Assembly (NCBI GenBank): GCA_963832725.1
Contig: CAWHVG010000005.1
Span: forward strand, 248,001-312,000
Source of the DNA: JAEZBP01 sp963832725
GTDB taxonomy: Bacteria > Myxococcota_A > Polyangia > Polyangiales > Sandaracinaceae
DNA length: 64,000 nucleotides
Direction: 5' to 3'
Made by a program: the position numbers and the translations under genes. Positions 48,107-59,194 of the stretch are shown piece by piece. Positions within the stretch are counted from its first letter, which is position 1, and the number at the start of each line of letters is the position of its first letter. The notes below the pieces were generated by a model. The model worked only from the letters and a program-made list of their open reading frames with translations. It did not search any database and had not been told where the DNA came from.

Positions 48107-50540
48107 TCAGGTCGACGTGAGCTGGATCTCCCGCGATTGACCGGGCTCGAACGTGTAGATCTCGCCCCGCACGCCGACGCGGACCTCGGGCGACCATCCG
48201 CGGCGGAAGGACACGCTGATCCGCTCGTGGGTAATCAGCAGATCGAGCCAGTGCCCGCGGTAGCGTACCGGCAGCTCGATGCACGAGATCTCGTGGGGCA
48301 GGCGCGGGTTGAGCCAGAGCACCCCGTCGTGGGTGTCGATGCCGGCGTAGCAGCGCTGCGCGATGTCGACCGTGCCGGCCATGGCGCCGAGGTGGATGCC
48401 CTCGGCGGTCGTGCCGCCCTGCGAGTCCTCGATGTCCGAGAGAAGCGCCTGCTGGAAGAGCTCGTACGATCCGGGTCAATCAGCGCGCGAGAGCACCCAA
48501 GAGTGGACGATCCGGCTCAGCGTCGAACCATGGGAGGTTCGAGCCGCGTAATAGTCGATGTTGGCGGGGATGTTCTTCGGATCGAAGTCGTATCCCATCA
48601 GCGAGAGAGTCTGCACCAGCTCTTCGGAGCTGAAGAGGTAGAAGAGCATCAACACGTCCGCCTGCTTGCTGGCCTTGTAGCGGTTCGGCGTGTCGCCGGC
48701 GGCCTCGAGCACGCGGTCCAGCCGCTGGATGTCCCCGTAGCGCCTGCGGCTCTCCTCCCAGTCGAGCTCCTGGAGGCGATCGTACCCTTCGAACTGCGCG
48801 ATGATCTCGATGATCGTCGAGGAAGGGCACGTACATCTTGGCGGCCACCTCCTCGAAGCGGTGCGCGTCGTCGTCGGTCATGCGGAGCTGCGCGAAGAGC
48901 TCCTCCCGCCGGTCCTCGCTGATCGCGTCGAGCGCGCTGCGCGCGGCCCGGAGCGTCCACGCCGCCATCACGTTGGTGTAGGCGTTGTCGTCGAGCCCCG
49001 GCCGGTCGGCGTCCGGATAGCGCGTGTGGTACTCGTCGGGGCCCACCACGCCGCGGATGTGGTAGCGGCCGTCGGCCGCGTCGAAGGTCGCGACGCTGGC
49101 CCAGAAGCGGGCGACCTCCAGGATGATCTCGGCGCCGTAGTACGAGATGAACTCGTGGTCGCAGGTGGCCTCGAAGTAACGCCAGGTGTTGTACGCGACG
49201 GCCGCACCGACGTGCCGCTGAAGGTGCGTCTCGTCCGGGGTCCACCGGTTGGAGCGCGGATTGAGGTGCATCACCTGGCTCTCTTCGCGGCCGTCGCTCC
49301 CGCTCTGCCAGGGGAACATCGCCCCCTCGAACCCGGCCTCCTGCGCCAGCCGTCGCGCGGCCGGCAAGCGGCGGTAGCGATAGAGCAAGAGCGCGCGGGT
49401 GATCTCGGGCACGCTGAGGTTCAGGAGCGGGACGATGAAGAGCTCGTCCCAGAAGATGTGCCCGCGGTACGCCTCGCCGTGGAGGCCGCGCGCGGTCACG
49501 CCGACGTCGAGGCCGATGCTGTGGACGGAGACGCTCTGCATCAGATGGAAGATGTGCAGGCGGAGGATCGACTGTGTCTCCGGGTGCCCGTCGGTCTCGT
49601 GGATGCGGATGTCCGACCAGCGCCAGAGCCGCCGCCACGAGCGCTCGTGCGACGCGAGCAAGTCTTCGAAACCGGGCGCGCTCTGCGCCGCGTGGGTGGC
49701 CGCGTCGAGCGGATCGCTGATGGCCCGATCGCGCACCGTGTGGATGGCGACCACCTTCTCGATCCGCAGGCAGCGCGCTCGGCCGACCTGGCAATCGAGC
49801 TCCTGGGAGATGGTGCCGGACCCTTGCACCGTGCGGCGATCGATCGAGGCCGGCTCGTCGTCCACGAAGACCCGCAGCCGCGCCGCCTGGGTCATACGAA
49901 CCTTCGACTGCCGGGTCTCCACCGTCAGGTACACGCTCTCCTCGCCGGCCAACCCCGTATCGATCACGTCGAGGTGATGCGTCTCCAGCTCGCGGTAGCG
50001 CGCGACACCGCAGTTCTGGACCGTCCCGTCGAGCGCCGAGCGCACCTCCACCTTCCCGCTCCAGTTGCGCGGACGGATGCGCCACTCGATCGCGCCCAGA
50101 TGGGGCTGCTGCATGTGGACGATGCGGCGCGCGATCAGCTCCGTGACCCGCTCCCGTTCGTCGCGCACCACCACCTTTCGGGTGAGGAGACCGCGGCGCA
50201 TGTCCAGCTCCTGGCGGAGCTCGAGGACCTCCATCGCGTCGAGATCCAGCCACGGCCCGTCCTCGACCCGGAACGTCAAGGAGAGCCAGTTCGGCCAGTT
50301 GACCAGCGCCTCGTTCTCGACCCAGCGATCGCCGATCAGCGACTCCTGCCGATCGTAGCCGCCCGCGAGATAGGTGCCGGGATAGTGCGCTCCGCCGGCG
50401 CCGTGCTCCTCGGCCGCGCCGCGCGTGGCGAAGTAGCCGTTCCCCAGCGTGCACAGCGCCTCGCGGAGGGGCTCCTCGTCGGGGAGCCACCGCGTGTAGA
50501 CGAGCGTCCAGTCCGTCAGCGTCCGTCCGCGTTGTGCCAC
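48107..50540 (-). CDS. GH65 sugar phosphorylase (kojibiose/maltose/trehalose phosphorylase-like), interrupted
   Basis: About 811 residues when repaired. N-terminal beta-sandwich: LGNGYFATRGAAEEHGAGG, HYPGTYLAGGYDR. Catalytic barrel: LHGEAYRGHIFWDELFIVP (phosphate/sugar site), FPWQSGSDGREESQ, GVVGPDEYHTRYPD with the general-acid Glu, DDNAYTNVMAAWTL. The frame is lost between 48803 and 48820. The second frame gives FEGYDRLQELDWEESRRRYG, YKASKQADVLMLFYLFSSEE, RTSHGSTLSRIVHSWVLSRAD, then a TGA at 48476-48478, and continues in frame SYELFQQALLSDIEDSQGGT to the natural end at 48107. The stop is a GATC changed to AATC on the plus strand (CGA to TGA). Its usual partner, a beta-phosphoglucomutase, is at 62009. 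Confidence 0.82.
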
Positions 50541-50694
50541 CCCGAGCTGGGTAAGCGCCGGCCCCGATCCGACAAGAAAGGGGGACGTCGCGCCGGTCGC
50601 GATCGCAGGCCGAGAGGGGCGTCGCCGGGCCTCGAGCTCGTCTGCACGACCGGAACCGGCGAGCGGCGCGGCGCGGGGGACCGACGCCTGGGCG

Positions 50695-51861
<1,167 letters not shown>

Positions 51862-51918
51862 CTCCACCTCCCGAGGCACCGTAGGGCGCTCAGTCTACCA
51901 CCCCGCCCACCCCGAAAT

Positions 51919-52205
51919 GGACCGGCGACGCGCGGAGCGGCGACGCGCGGAGCGGCGGCGCGCGGACCGGCGACGCGCGGACCGGCGACGCGCGGACCGG
52001 CGACGCGCGGACCGGCGACGCGCGGACCGGCGACGCGCGGACCGGCGACGCGCGGACCGGCGACGCGCGGACCGGCGACGCGCGGACCGGCGACGCGCGG
52101 AGCGGCGACGCGCGGAGCGGCGACGCGCGGAGCGGCGGCGCGCGGACCGGCGACGCGCGGACCGGCGACGCGCGGACCGGCGACGCGCGGACCGGCGACG
52201 CGCGG
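51919..52205. repeat. GC-rich 15-bp minisatellite, about 19 units
   Basis: Three unit types are arranged head to tail without spacers: A = CGCGGACCGGCGACG, B = CGCGGAGCGGCGACG, C = CGCGGAGCGGCGGCG. The order is partial A, B, C, nine A, B, B, C, four A. The reading frame is open on both strands only because the unit is 3n. It fills the space between two divergently oriented genes (50695-51861 minus, and 52321 plus). Confidence 0.92.
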
Positions 52206-52320
52206 CGAGCTCGTGGAGGAGGGGTGGAGCCGGACATCGGCCGACGCGCGCGGCAGTCCTTCGCGAGAAAACCTCGCGCAGCGGGAACAACGAGGCCGGC
52301 TTCCCCGGTTGTCGTCGCCG

Positions 52321-53170
52321 GTGGGCGAGGAGCGGGAGCCGAAGAGAGCGCGCGGCGGCGTGCTGGCGCTGGTCGGTGCGAGCGTCGTCCTCGCGGCGCT
52401 CTTCGCGCCGGGCTCCTTCACTCGCGCGCAGCAATCGACCGGCCTGCGCGTCGACCGGATCCGCGCCAGCGTCGCGCCCGAGGTGAACGCCGGCGACCGG
52501 CGCATCACCATCGTCCGGGTCGACCCGCGCCGCTTCGCGCTGCGCCTCCTCAGCTCGACACGGCACGGCGCGCGGCGCCCGCTCCCGCAGTGGGTCGAGG
52601 ACGAGCACCTCGCCGGCGGGATCAACGCCGGCATGTTCCTCCCCGACGGCCGCCCGCTCGGCTGGGCGCAATCGCGCGGCGAGGTGTGGAGCCGCCGCCG
52701 GCCGCGCAACCACGAGGCGGTGATCGCCTTCGAATCCGCTCTCCCCCTCGCGGAGCCCCTTCGCCGTCGGCGGGCGTGGCTGCCCCGCCGGGTTGGACTC
52801 GATGCGGCAGCGCTTCGGCTCGGTGCTCCAGGCGCGCAAGCTCCTCATCGACTGCGCCGGTCACCCGACCGATTGGCGCAGCCACCGCTACAGCGCCGCC
52901 GCCATCGGCGTCAATCGAGACGGCTGGGCCGTCTTCGTCCACTCCCGCACCCCCTACCGCATGGCGATCCTCGCGCGGATGCTGGCCGAGCCGGCGCTCG
53001 GCATCCGAGGCCTCGTCTACATGGAAGGCGGCCCCGAGGCGTCGCTGATCGTGCGCCACGGCGAAGCGCGCGTCAGCGAGATGGGGAGCTGGGAGGACGG
53101 CTTCAACCCCAACGACGACAACCACGTCTTCTGGGATCTGCCGAACGTGATCGGGTTCGCGCCGCGATGA
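52321..53170 (+). CDS. phosphodiester glycosidase (NAGPA-like) family protein, frameshifted
   Basis: About 283 residues when repaired. The start is uncertain: GTG 52321 precedes a membrane/signal segment (VLALVGASVVLAALFAPGSF), and the frame is open further upstream into the repeat. Family blocks: RITIVRVDPRRFALRLLSS, GGINAGMFLPDGRPLGWAQS, then, in the second frame, GSVLQARKLLIDCAG, WAVFVHSRTPYRMAILARML, LGIRGLVYMEGGPEASLIVR and DDNHVFWDLPNVIGF. The break is at GAATC 52732-52736; removing one A gives AFDPLSPSRSPFAVGGRGCP. The fold hydrolyses glycosyl phosphodiesters (uncovering-enzyme-like). The stop overlaps the next start as ATGA. Confidence 0.72.
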
Positions 53171-53880
53171 GCAGGCGATGGTGGCTCGCGATCGGCGCGC
53201 TGCTGCTGACGCTCGCCGCGCTTCCCTTCGAGACGCTTCGCGCGCAGGACGACGCCTTCCCCTCCGTCGAGCGCGTGGTCGGCCCGGCACGAGCTCCCGT
53301 CCGCGTCGCCCTGCTCCACCCCTGGGGCGGCAGCGCGCGCTCGTTCCTCCGCTCGATCGGCCCCGAGCGGCTCGGCTGCCGAGCGCGCTTCGTCTCCCTG
53401 GAAGGCCCCTACCCCGAGCCTCCCGGCCACGCGTGGTTCACCCACCTCGCCAGAAGCCCCGATCAACGCGAGCTGGCCGGCGAGATGCGCAGCGCGGCCG
53501 ACCGCCTCGCGCGCTTTCTGGGCAGGTCCGAGGCGGGTCACCAGAAGACCGTCGTCGCCGGCTACTCCCAGGGCGCCATGCTCGCCCTCGCCCTCGGCGC
53601 GCTGCACCCCGAGCGAGCCGACGCCGTCGTGGTCGCCGCCGGCACCCTGCCGCGCGCGCTCTGGCCGGACACGCCGCCGGCCGATACCCGCTTCACCATC
53701 CTCCACGGGCGCGACGACGCGTTCGTCCCCTTCGCGCAGACCGAAACGCTCGCGGGCCGCCTCCACGCGACCTTCCTCCCGCTGCGAACGGGCCACCGCT
53801 TCCGGGGCGCGCTCGGCCGCGCGTTCCGCCGCGCGCTGCGGGACACCCTCGCCGCCGAAGGCGCCTGCCCCGAGCGCTGA
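53167..53880 (+). CDS. exported alpha/beta-hydrolase (carboxylesterase/phospholipase-like)
   Basis: 237 residues, ATG overlapping the upstream TGA. A signal peptide (WLAIGALLLTLAALPFETLRA) precedes an alpha/beta-hydrolase fold: RVALLHPWGGSARSFLR, the nucleophile elbow VVAGYSQGAMLALALG (G-Y-S-Q-G), FTILHGRDDAFVPF (Asp) and LPLRTGHRF (His). The G-x-S-Q-G elbow and HGRDDxxVP motif place it with small carboxylesterases/PHB-depolymerase-like enzymes (family IV/V-type). Translational coupling to the glycosidase gene suggests joint action on an extracellular ester or glycan. Confidence 0.84.
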   Translation: MSRRWWLAIGALLLTLAALPFETLRAQDDAFPSVERVVGPARAPVRVALLHPWGGSARSFLRSIGPERLGCRARFVSLEGPYPEPPGHAWFTHLARSPDQRELAGEMRSAADRLARFLGRSEAGHQKTVVAGYSQGAMLALALGALHPERADAVVVAAGTLPRALWPDTPPADTRFTILHGRDDAFVPFAQTETLAGRLHATFLPLRTGHRFRGALGRAFRRALRDTLAAEGACPER

Positions 53881-54110
53881 GCGGCGCGCCAGGAACCCGG
53901 GGACACCGTCGCGCCACTCCGCACGCGAGGGAGGGGAGAAGCCGTGACCGCTCACTGCGCTCTTCATCCTTCGCGCCGTCCGTTCCACGCCCGAGCAGGG
54001 CGACTACGACCGCGTCGACGACAGCGAGCTCTTGCAGGGTCTGTTGTCCCGGCCCTCCCGAGCGCGCCGAACCGAACGCCCTCGTCTCGACGCCGCTCCC
54101 GAGGCCACGT

Positions 54111-54293
54111 CCGGCGCCCGCCAGATACTTTTCGGCCCTCCGGAGCGCCCCAATTCATTCCCGGGACGGCGAGCGATGCCTCCCGGCCGCTCCGAATCGT
54201 TCGCGCCCACCGACGGGCCGCTCCGGAGCCCCTCGCCGGCGCCCGCCAGATACTTTTCGGCCCTCGCGAGCGCCCCAATTCGTTCCCAGCACG
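54111..54293. repeat. two copies of a roughly 55-bp intergenic repeat, 125 bp apart
   Basis: CCGGCGCCCGCCAGATACTT begins both 54111 and 54236. The match continues through TTCGGCCCTC, CGGAGCGCCCCAATTC (GCGAGCGCCCCAATTC in copy 2) and ends near TTCCC. The spacer is GC-rich with CCGCTCC motifs. It lies in the 720-bp gap after the hydrolase gene, in which no protein-coding gene is apparent. Confidence 0.7.
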
Positions 54294-54600
54294 GCCGACC
54301 CCCCCTCACGAGCGCCGCGAGATGGACGCGGCCGTCTCGGCACGGCTCTCGACCCCCTCGCCGCCGCCGTCGGCGAGTTCGCGTGCGCTCGCGAGCGGTC
54401 CAGGAGCATTTCGATGACATCGGCGGACCCCTCCTCGCGGGTCGGCGACGGAGCCGCCCTCGCGCGCCCCCGGCTGACGGGATCGACGACTATCCGTGGC
54501 CGCGAGACCGTGACGCCAACGCCTGCGGGGGCTCGCCTCGTGGCCGGCGCCCCCGCGCGTCTCGCGCAGCTCGTGGAGCTCGAACGGTCCGTCAGTGCGG

Positions 54601-54941
54601 TCATGGGAAGTCGAGCATCTCCAGGTGCTCGGGCGGTCCGCGCGAGGGATGGGTCGGCAGCGGGTCGGCCCAGACGTGAAGGTGCCTCAACAGACGCTGA
54701 ATCTCGGCCCGCTCGAAGAGCACGGCCACGAATCGGAGCCGGGCCTTGCACCTCGGGCAGCAAAGCACGTCGAGGCCGAAGGAGTGCAACATCCGGGCGG
54801 CCCAGGGAGCATCTCGATGGCGGCGCGGGGGCGCCGGGCAGAGGCGGGGCAGGCCTCGGCATGCGGAGCGAGCACGCCTGTGTAGAGCGTCGTATTGGCG
54901 CGCGGCCTCGGCACCACCTCGTTGGCAAACGTCCGGGCCAT
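54601..54941 (-). pseudogene. relic of an IS91-like transposase gene C-terminus
   Basis: The minus strand reads MARTFANEVVPRPRANTTLY, then TGVLAPHAEACPASARR, and shifts frame. It resumes as HSFGLDVLCCPRCKARLRF, VAVLFERAEIQRLLRHL and PSRGPPEHLEMLDFP-stop. VPxPR....YxGVLAPxA and D-V-L-x-CPxCxxxLR...I...L....P...PSRGPP is the pattern at the end of IS91/Y2-type transposases (zinc knuckle CPRC). Most of the transposase, including the catalytic tyrosines, is missing and the middle is deleted. Confidence 0.7.
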
Positions 54942-54973
54942 GACGGAGCGCGGGGCCCGACGCGGGGAGCGAG

Positions 54974-57900
54974 TCACTCCTCCTCGTCGTCCGATGCGCG
55001 GTGCTCGCCCGCGGTCGCTCCGTCTTGTGCCTGCGCTTCGAGGTCGTCGTCGTCGGGGCGGCTGGCGGGGCCCACTCCCATCGCGTCGATCACGACGCCG
55101 GCGCGCTTGCCGATCTCGGTGAACCGGTGGTGGTCCCAGTCGCAGCCGGCGAACACCATGTGGCTGCGCGTCGGGCCCAGCCACCCGCGCGAGGCCATCC
55201 AGGCGAGGTCGAGCTGATAGCGCCAGGGGTCGGCCCCAGGGTCGGGGTGATCGAGATGGAGCAGCGCCACCCGCGCCGAGAGCTGGCAGCTCGAGCCGAC
55301 CGCTCTGCGCACGCGGCGGGCCTCCGCCCACGCCTCCTCGCCGCGACCCGCCTCGAGGGCCGCGTCCAGGCGGATCATCGCGGCGACGGCCTCTTCGTAG
55401 CGGGCCGCGTGCTGGGCCATGAAGGGCGACAGCTCGACGTCGGGCAGCGCCTCCGAGAGCTCCTCTTCCGTGAGCCCACCGGCAATCGCGAGGAGGACGG
55501 GGAACCCGCAGACGTGGCCCTCGATCGCGGCGCCGTCCCGCCACGCGCGGACGGCGGCCTCGCGCCGGCCGGCCGCCAGGTGAGCGAGGCCCAAGAGGTG
55601 CAGGACGTGCGCTCGCATCGGGGCGTCCTCGTAGATCTCGAGCGCGGTCTCCAGCCGCGACACGACCTCGGGGTCCCGCGGGCAGAGGACCACCGCGTGC
55701 TCCGCCCCCTGCACGAACCCGAACCCGTTCTCCGGCTCGGGCGCGCGCCAGAGGAAGCTCAGGACCAGCTTCGACGTCGTGTGCTCGAGCACGTTCGCGG
55801 CGAACGAGCCGAGCACCTGCACCGACTTCGCGATGGTGATCAGGCGCGCGCGATCCTCGCGGGCGCTCACGGCCTTGAGGAGCCCGGGATCGACCTGCCT
55901 CGAGTAGAGCTTCCGAGCCCCGAGCTCGGGGCTCTGCGAGCACGCGCCGCGCGGCGTGATCGCCGCCGAGAGGAAGGGCATCGACTCCGCGGCCTCCGGC
56001 GGCTCCGGGTACGTCGGTTGGCGGACGACCCGGAACGCGGTGTGCGTGCGCTCGATGAGCTTCACTTCGCGTTCCAGGGCGTCTCGAATGGGCACCGTGA
56101 GCCCCGGCATGCCCTTCAACTCCCCGACCGACTCCAAGCTCGACCCCTCGAAGAGCTCGAAGATCGGGAAGGCCCCCTCGTGGTGCACGACGAGGACGTG
56201 GTCGTCGACGCGGTAGAGCCACGCGCGCAAATCGGCGCACGCCGGCGTGACCCGCGCGTGGGCGAGCGGCTCGAGCTCCGGGGTCGTCCGCACGAGGTAG
56301 AGCGCGCCCTGCGACGGCGCCTGCTCGTGCTCGCCGTCGAGCGTGCTCGCGTCCACCGCGAGGAAGACGTACCCGACGCGCTCCTCGCCCTCCGATTCCG
56401 AAGGGTCTTCGATGGCGGCGATCGGCACGAAGTGCTCCAGCTCACCCGTGAACCGCCGTGCGTCCCCAATCGGCGCGAGGTTCGAATCGAGCACGTACCA
56501 GGCGCGCTTTCGGCCCCCGGTGACCAGGACCCGCCCCCGACCCGGCCCGCCGAAGAGCGCCGCGCTCGCGGGGTGAGAGAGCGTGCGCGTAGTGCCGGCA
56601 GGATAGGTGCGCAGCTCCGCCTCGCCCTGGAGCGAGCCGGTGGTGGGCCGCAAGAATCACGCGGCCGTCCGGCGCGACCGACGCCCAACAATGATGGACC
56701 GAGCCGGGCTTCTCGTGCGGCCCCCACCACACGTCGAGCACCGAGCTCGGAGCGCCGCGATCGAGCACGATCATGCCGCCGTCGCTGAGCGGCACCCAGA
56801 GCGTATTGCCGATGGGGATGACCGCCTCCCCCCGCCTCAGCCCGCCGGCCGAGAACGACACGCGGCGGGTCACCGCGAGGTCGGGCAGGCTCGCCTCCGT
56901 CAGGTAGCAACGCTCCTCGGGCGAGGCGATGAACCAGACCGTGCGATCGTCGGCGATGCGCACGTCGGGGGCGTACACGCCGAGCTGCTGCTCGTCTTCC
57001 ACGTCCACCCGCGCGCCCTCGGGAACCGGGTGCTCCTCGAAGCGCAGCGCGTCCGCGACCGCGCGCCCCAGCGCCTCCTCCTCGTCCGCCCAGCGGCGCT
57101 GGGTCTCCCGCATCCGCTCCCCGCGCTCTCGCGCACGCTCTTCGGTCTGGCCGTCGAGCTCGAACACGGAGAGCGTCTTCAGGGACGCCGCGCCCTCCCG
57201 CCCGGCGTGCAGTGTCGCGAGGTCCGCGTCGGGCTCGCGCGCCGCGCTCACCCGGGCCCGGAAGCGTCGGGTCAGCTCCGTCACCTCCAGGATGGACGCG
57301 ACGCTCTCCTGCCCGCCGGAGAGCGCCGCCAGCTGCGCGTGGGGGATCGCGCGCACCCGCCGCTCGGCGCCGTCCCAGTCACCACCCGCCAGCTCGTCGT
57401 AGATCGCCTCGAGCGCTTCGCTCGCCTCGGCGGCGAGCTGCTCGGTGCGCCGGGCCTGCGCCCGCTCGACGAGCTCGCGCACGGGTTGGATCTCGAGGGC
57501 CTTGCGAGGGAGGGCGGCGGCGGACGCGCACGCCGCCTCGAGGTCCCCCTGCTCGAGCGCGCCCTGCAGCTCGCGCACGCGCAGCACGACCGCCACCACG
57601 TCGCTCCGCCGCACGCGCGCCTCCACGACGCGCTCGGCGAGCTCCAAGAGCGATGCCGGATCCGATGCCGGATCCGATGCCGGATCCGATGCCCGCACCC
57701 GGGAGCGCAGCGCATCCGAGAGCCCCAGGTACTGGGCGAGGCCATGGTCGAGATCGTGCCGCAGCGCGTCGAGGGTGTCGTCAATCGCCCGCGCCTCGCG
57801 CGCCGCCTCGGCCGCCCGCTCCGCCTCGAGGACCTGCGCGGCGAGCTCGGGATCCGGGCGACCGAGCCCCTCGAGCTCGGTCAGGGCGCGTCGCGCGGCC

Positions 57901-58958
57901 GCCCAGTCTCCGACCTCGAGCGCGGCGCCGGCGCGCGTCGCCAGCTCACCGGCGGCCGCGTCGGCCCGCCGCGCCGCAGCCTCGCGCAACACACGCTGTG
58001 CGCTCGTGCTCGGCAGGCCGGCCGCGAGCATGTCGCGCGCGAACGCCTCGGCCGCGTCGGCCTCACCGGCCGAGACCAGCGCGTCGAGCCGCACTTCCTC
58101 CGAGGCCGCCCGGGCGCGCAGCTCCTCTTCGATCGCCTTCTCGAGCGAGCCCGCGTCCGGGGCGGCGCCGAGCGAGCGGGCGCGATCGGCGCACTGCCGC
58201 GCCTGCTCGAGGTCGCCCTCGCGCAGCGCGGCCCGCCCGGCCTCGGCGCAGACCTCGCCGGCGCGCGGGTGGACGAGATCGTGGACCATCTCCAGCGCAG
58301 CGGCGGTGTCGCCACGCCGCGCCGAGGCCAGCGCGATGAGCGAGCGCACCGGGGGATCCGCCCGCGCGTCGTCCGAGAGACGCGCCTCTAGCCCGAGCGC
58401 CCGCGCGTCCTGTCCGAGCGTGTCGACGAGGAGCGAGAGCAGCGCACGCGCGGCGTCCGTCTGGCCCTGCGTCGCATCGAACGCGCGGACCAGGAGCCGC
58501 TCGGCGCGCTCGAAGTCGTACTCGCCCAGCGCGGCGTGCGCCTGGGCCAAGAGATCGGGCGTGGCGGTTCCGTCTCCCCGCGGCTCGGGGCTCGGCGCCG
58601 TCGGCGGGCCGCTCTCGGCCGAGCCGTCGTCGAGGTTGTGCCACACCCACATGCGCGCCGCGTCGTCGAGGCTCGAGACGCGCGCGTGGCAGGCGCACTC
58701 GTCGAAGTGGCGGTGTGCCAGCAGGACGACGCCTTCGTCCTCCGTCGGCTCCGCGCGGAACGCGTCGCCATACCAGCGCAGGAGCAGCGATTGAAGCGCG
58801 GACTTCTCCGCGTAGCGACGCGCCTTCTCCGACGGAGTCAGCCCACGCCCCGTCGGATTGACCTCGGCGATGAGCGACACGAGGGCTCGGGGCCTCGGCT
58901 TCGTCTTGCCCTCGATGACATCGGCCGGCCGCACCCTCCCTCGGCGATGTTTCCCCAC
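54974..58958 (-). CDS. very large helical repeat (TPR-like) protein with C-terminal beta region (one frameshift)
   Basis: About 1327 residues when joined. ATG 58958. Residues 1-650 are Ala/Leu/Glu-rich helices with TPR-like units (AALGEYDFERAERLLVRAF, GDLEQARQCADRARSLG, GDWAAARRALTELEGLG, GALEQGDLEAACASAAAL). A 12-bp repeat (GATGCCGGATCC, 57652-57693) encodes DPAS units. Later parts look beta-propeller-like (VYAPDVRIADDRTVWFIASP, NTLWVPLSDGGMIVLDRGAP, KRAWYVLDSNLAPIGDA), then helical again (MRAHVLHLLGLAHLAAGRR). The break is at GAATC 56654-56658; removing one A on the plus strand gives VILRPTTGSLQGEAEL in frame. Probably a cytosolic scaffold or bystander of a surface system; family not recognised. 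Confidence 0.72.
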
Positions 58959-59043
58959 ACACCACGGCTATCATCTCGCAGGTGTCCCTTACAAGTGGGC
59001 GGCCCCGCGCGACCGCGACCCGTCTGCCCACTGCGGGTCCCGC

Positions 59044-59168
59044 CCCGAGCTCCGCTCCGGGTTTCGTGCAAGTGGCACGAACCCTCCACCCACGTTCGGG
59101 CCTCGAGCCGCATTCTCGTCCCGAAGGAACGAACCGCCGTCTGCAGAAACCCGGAACGGACTTCGGGC
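59044..59168. repeat. imperfect-palindrome intergenic element, copy 3
   Basis: This is the best-preserved copy: left arm CCCGAGCTCCGCTCCGGGTT followed by TCG, right arm GAAACCCGGAACGGACTTCG followed by GG, almost fully complementary. The interior contains ACGAACC, CATTCTCGTCCCGAAGGAAC and similar pieces. It lies between two minus-strand genes. Confidence 0.6.
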
Positions 59169-59194
59169 CACCGCCACCGCGTTCTGCGGTCAGC

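Noticed and set aside
48476..48478. TGA as selenocysteine in the GH65 gene
   Set aside because: GH65 enzymes use no selenocysteine, no SECIS-like hairpin is evident, and the codon is explained by a G-to-A change in a GATC.
52732..52736. The GAATC break in the phosphodiester glycosidase as programmed frameshifting
   Set aside because: No slippery heptamer or downstream structure is seen, and the same base change recurs at unrelated genes, which favours a shared error or mutation mechanism.
51895..52848. Repetitive ARRRS open frames on both strands of the 15-bp minisatellite
   Set aside because: The 15-bp unit keeps every frame open; there is no independent evidence of translation.
54155..54928. 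258-codon minus-strand frame in the gap after the hydrolase gene
   Set aside because: Arg/Pro/Ser-rich, crosses the duplicated repeat and the transposase relic in another frame, and resembles no protein.
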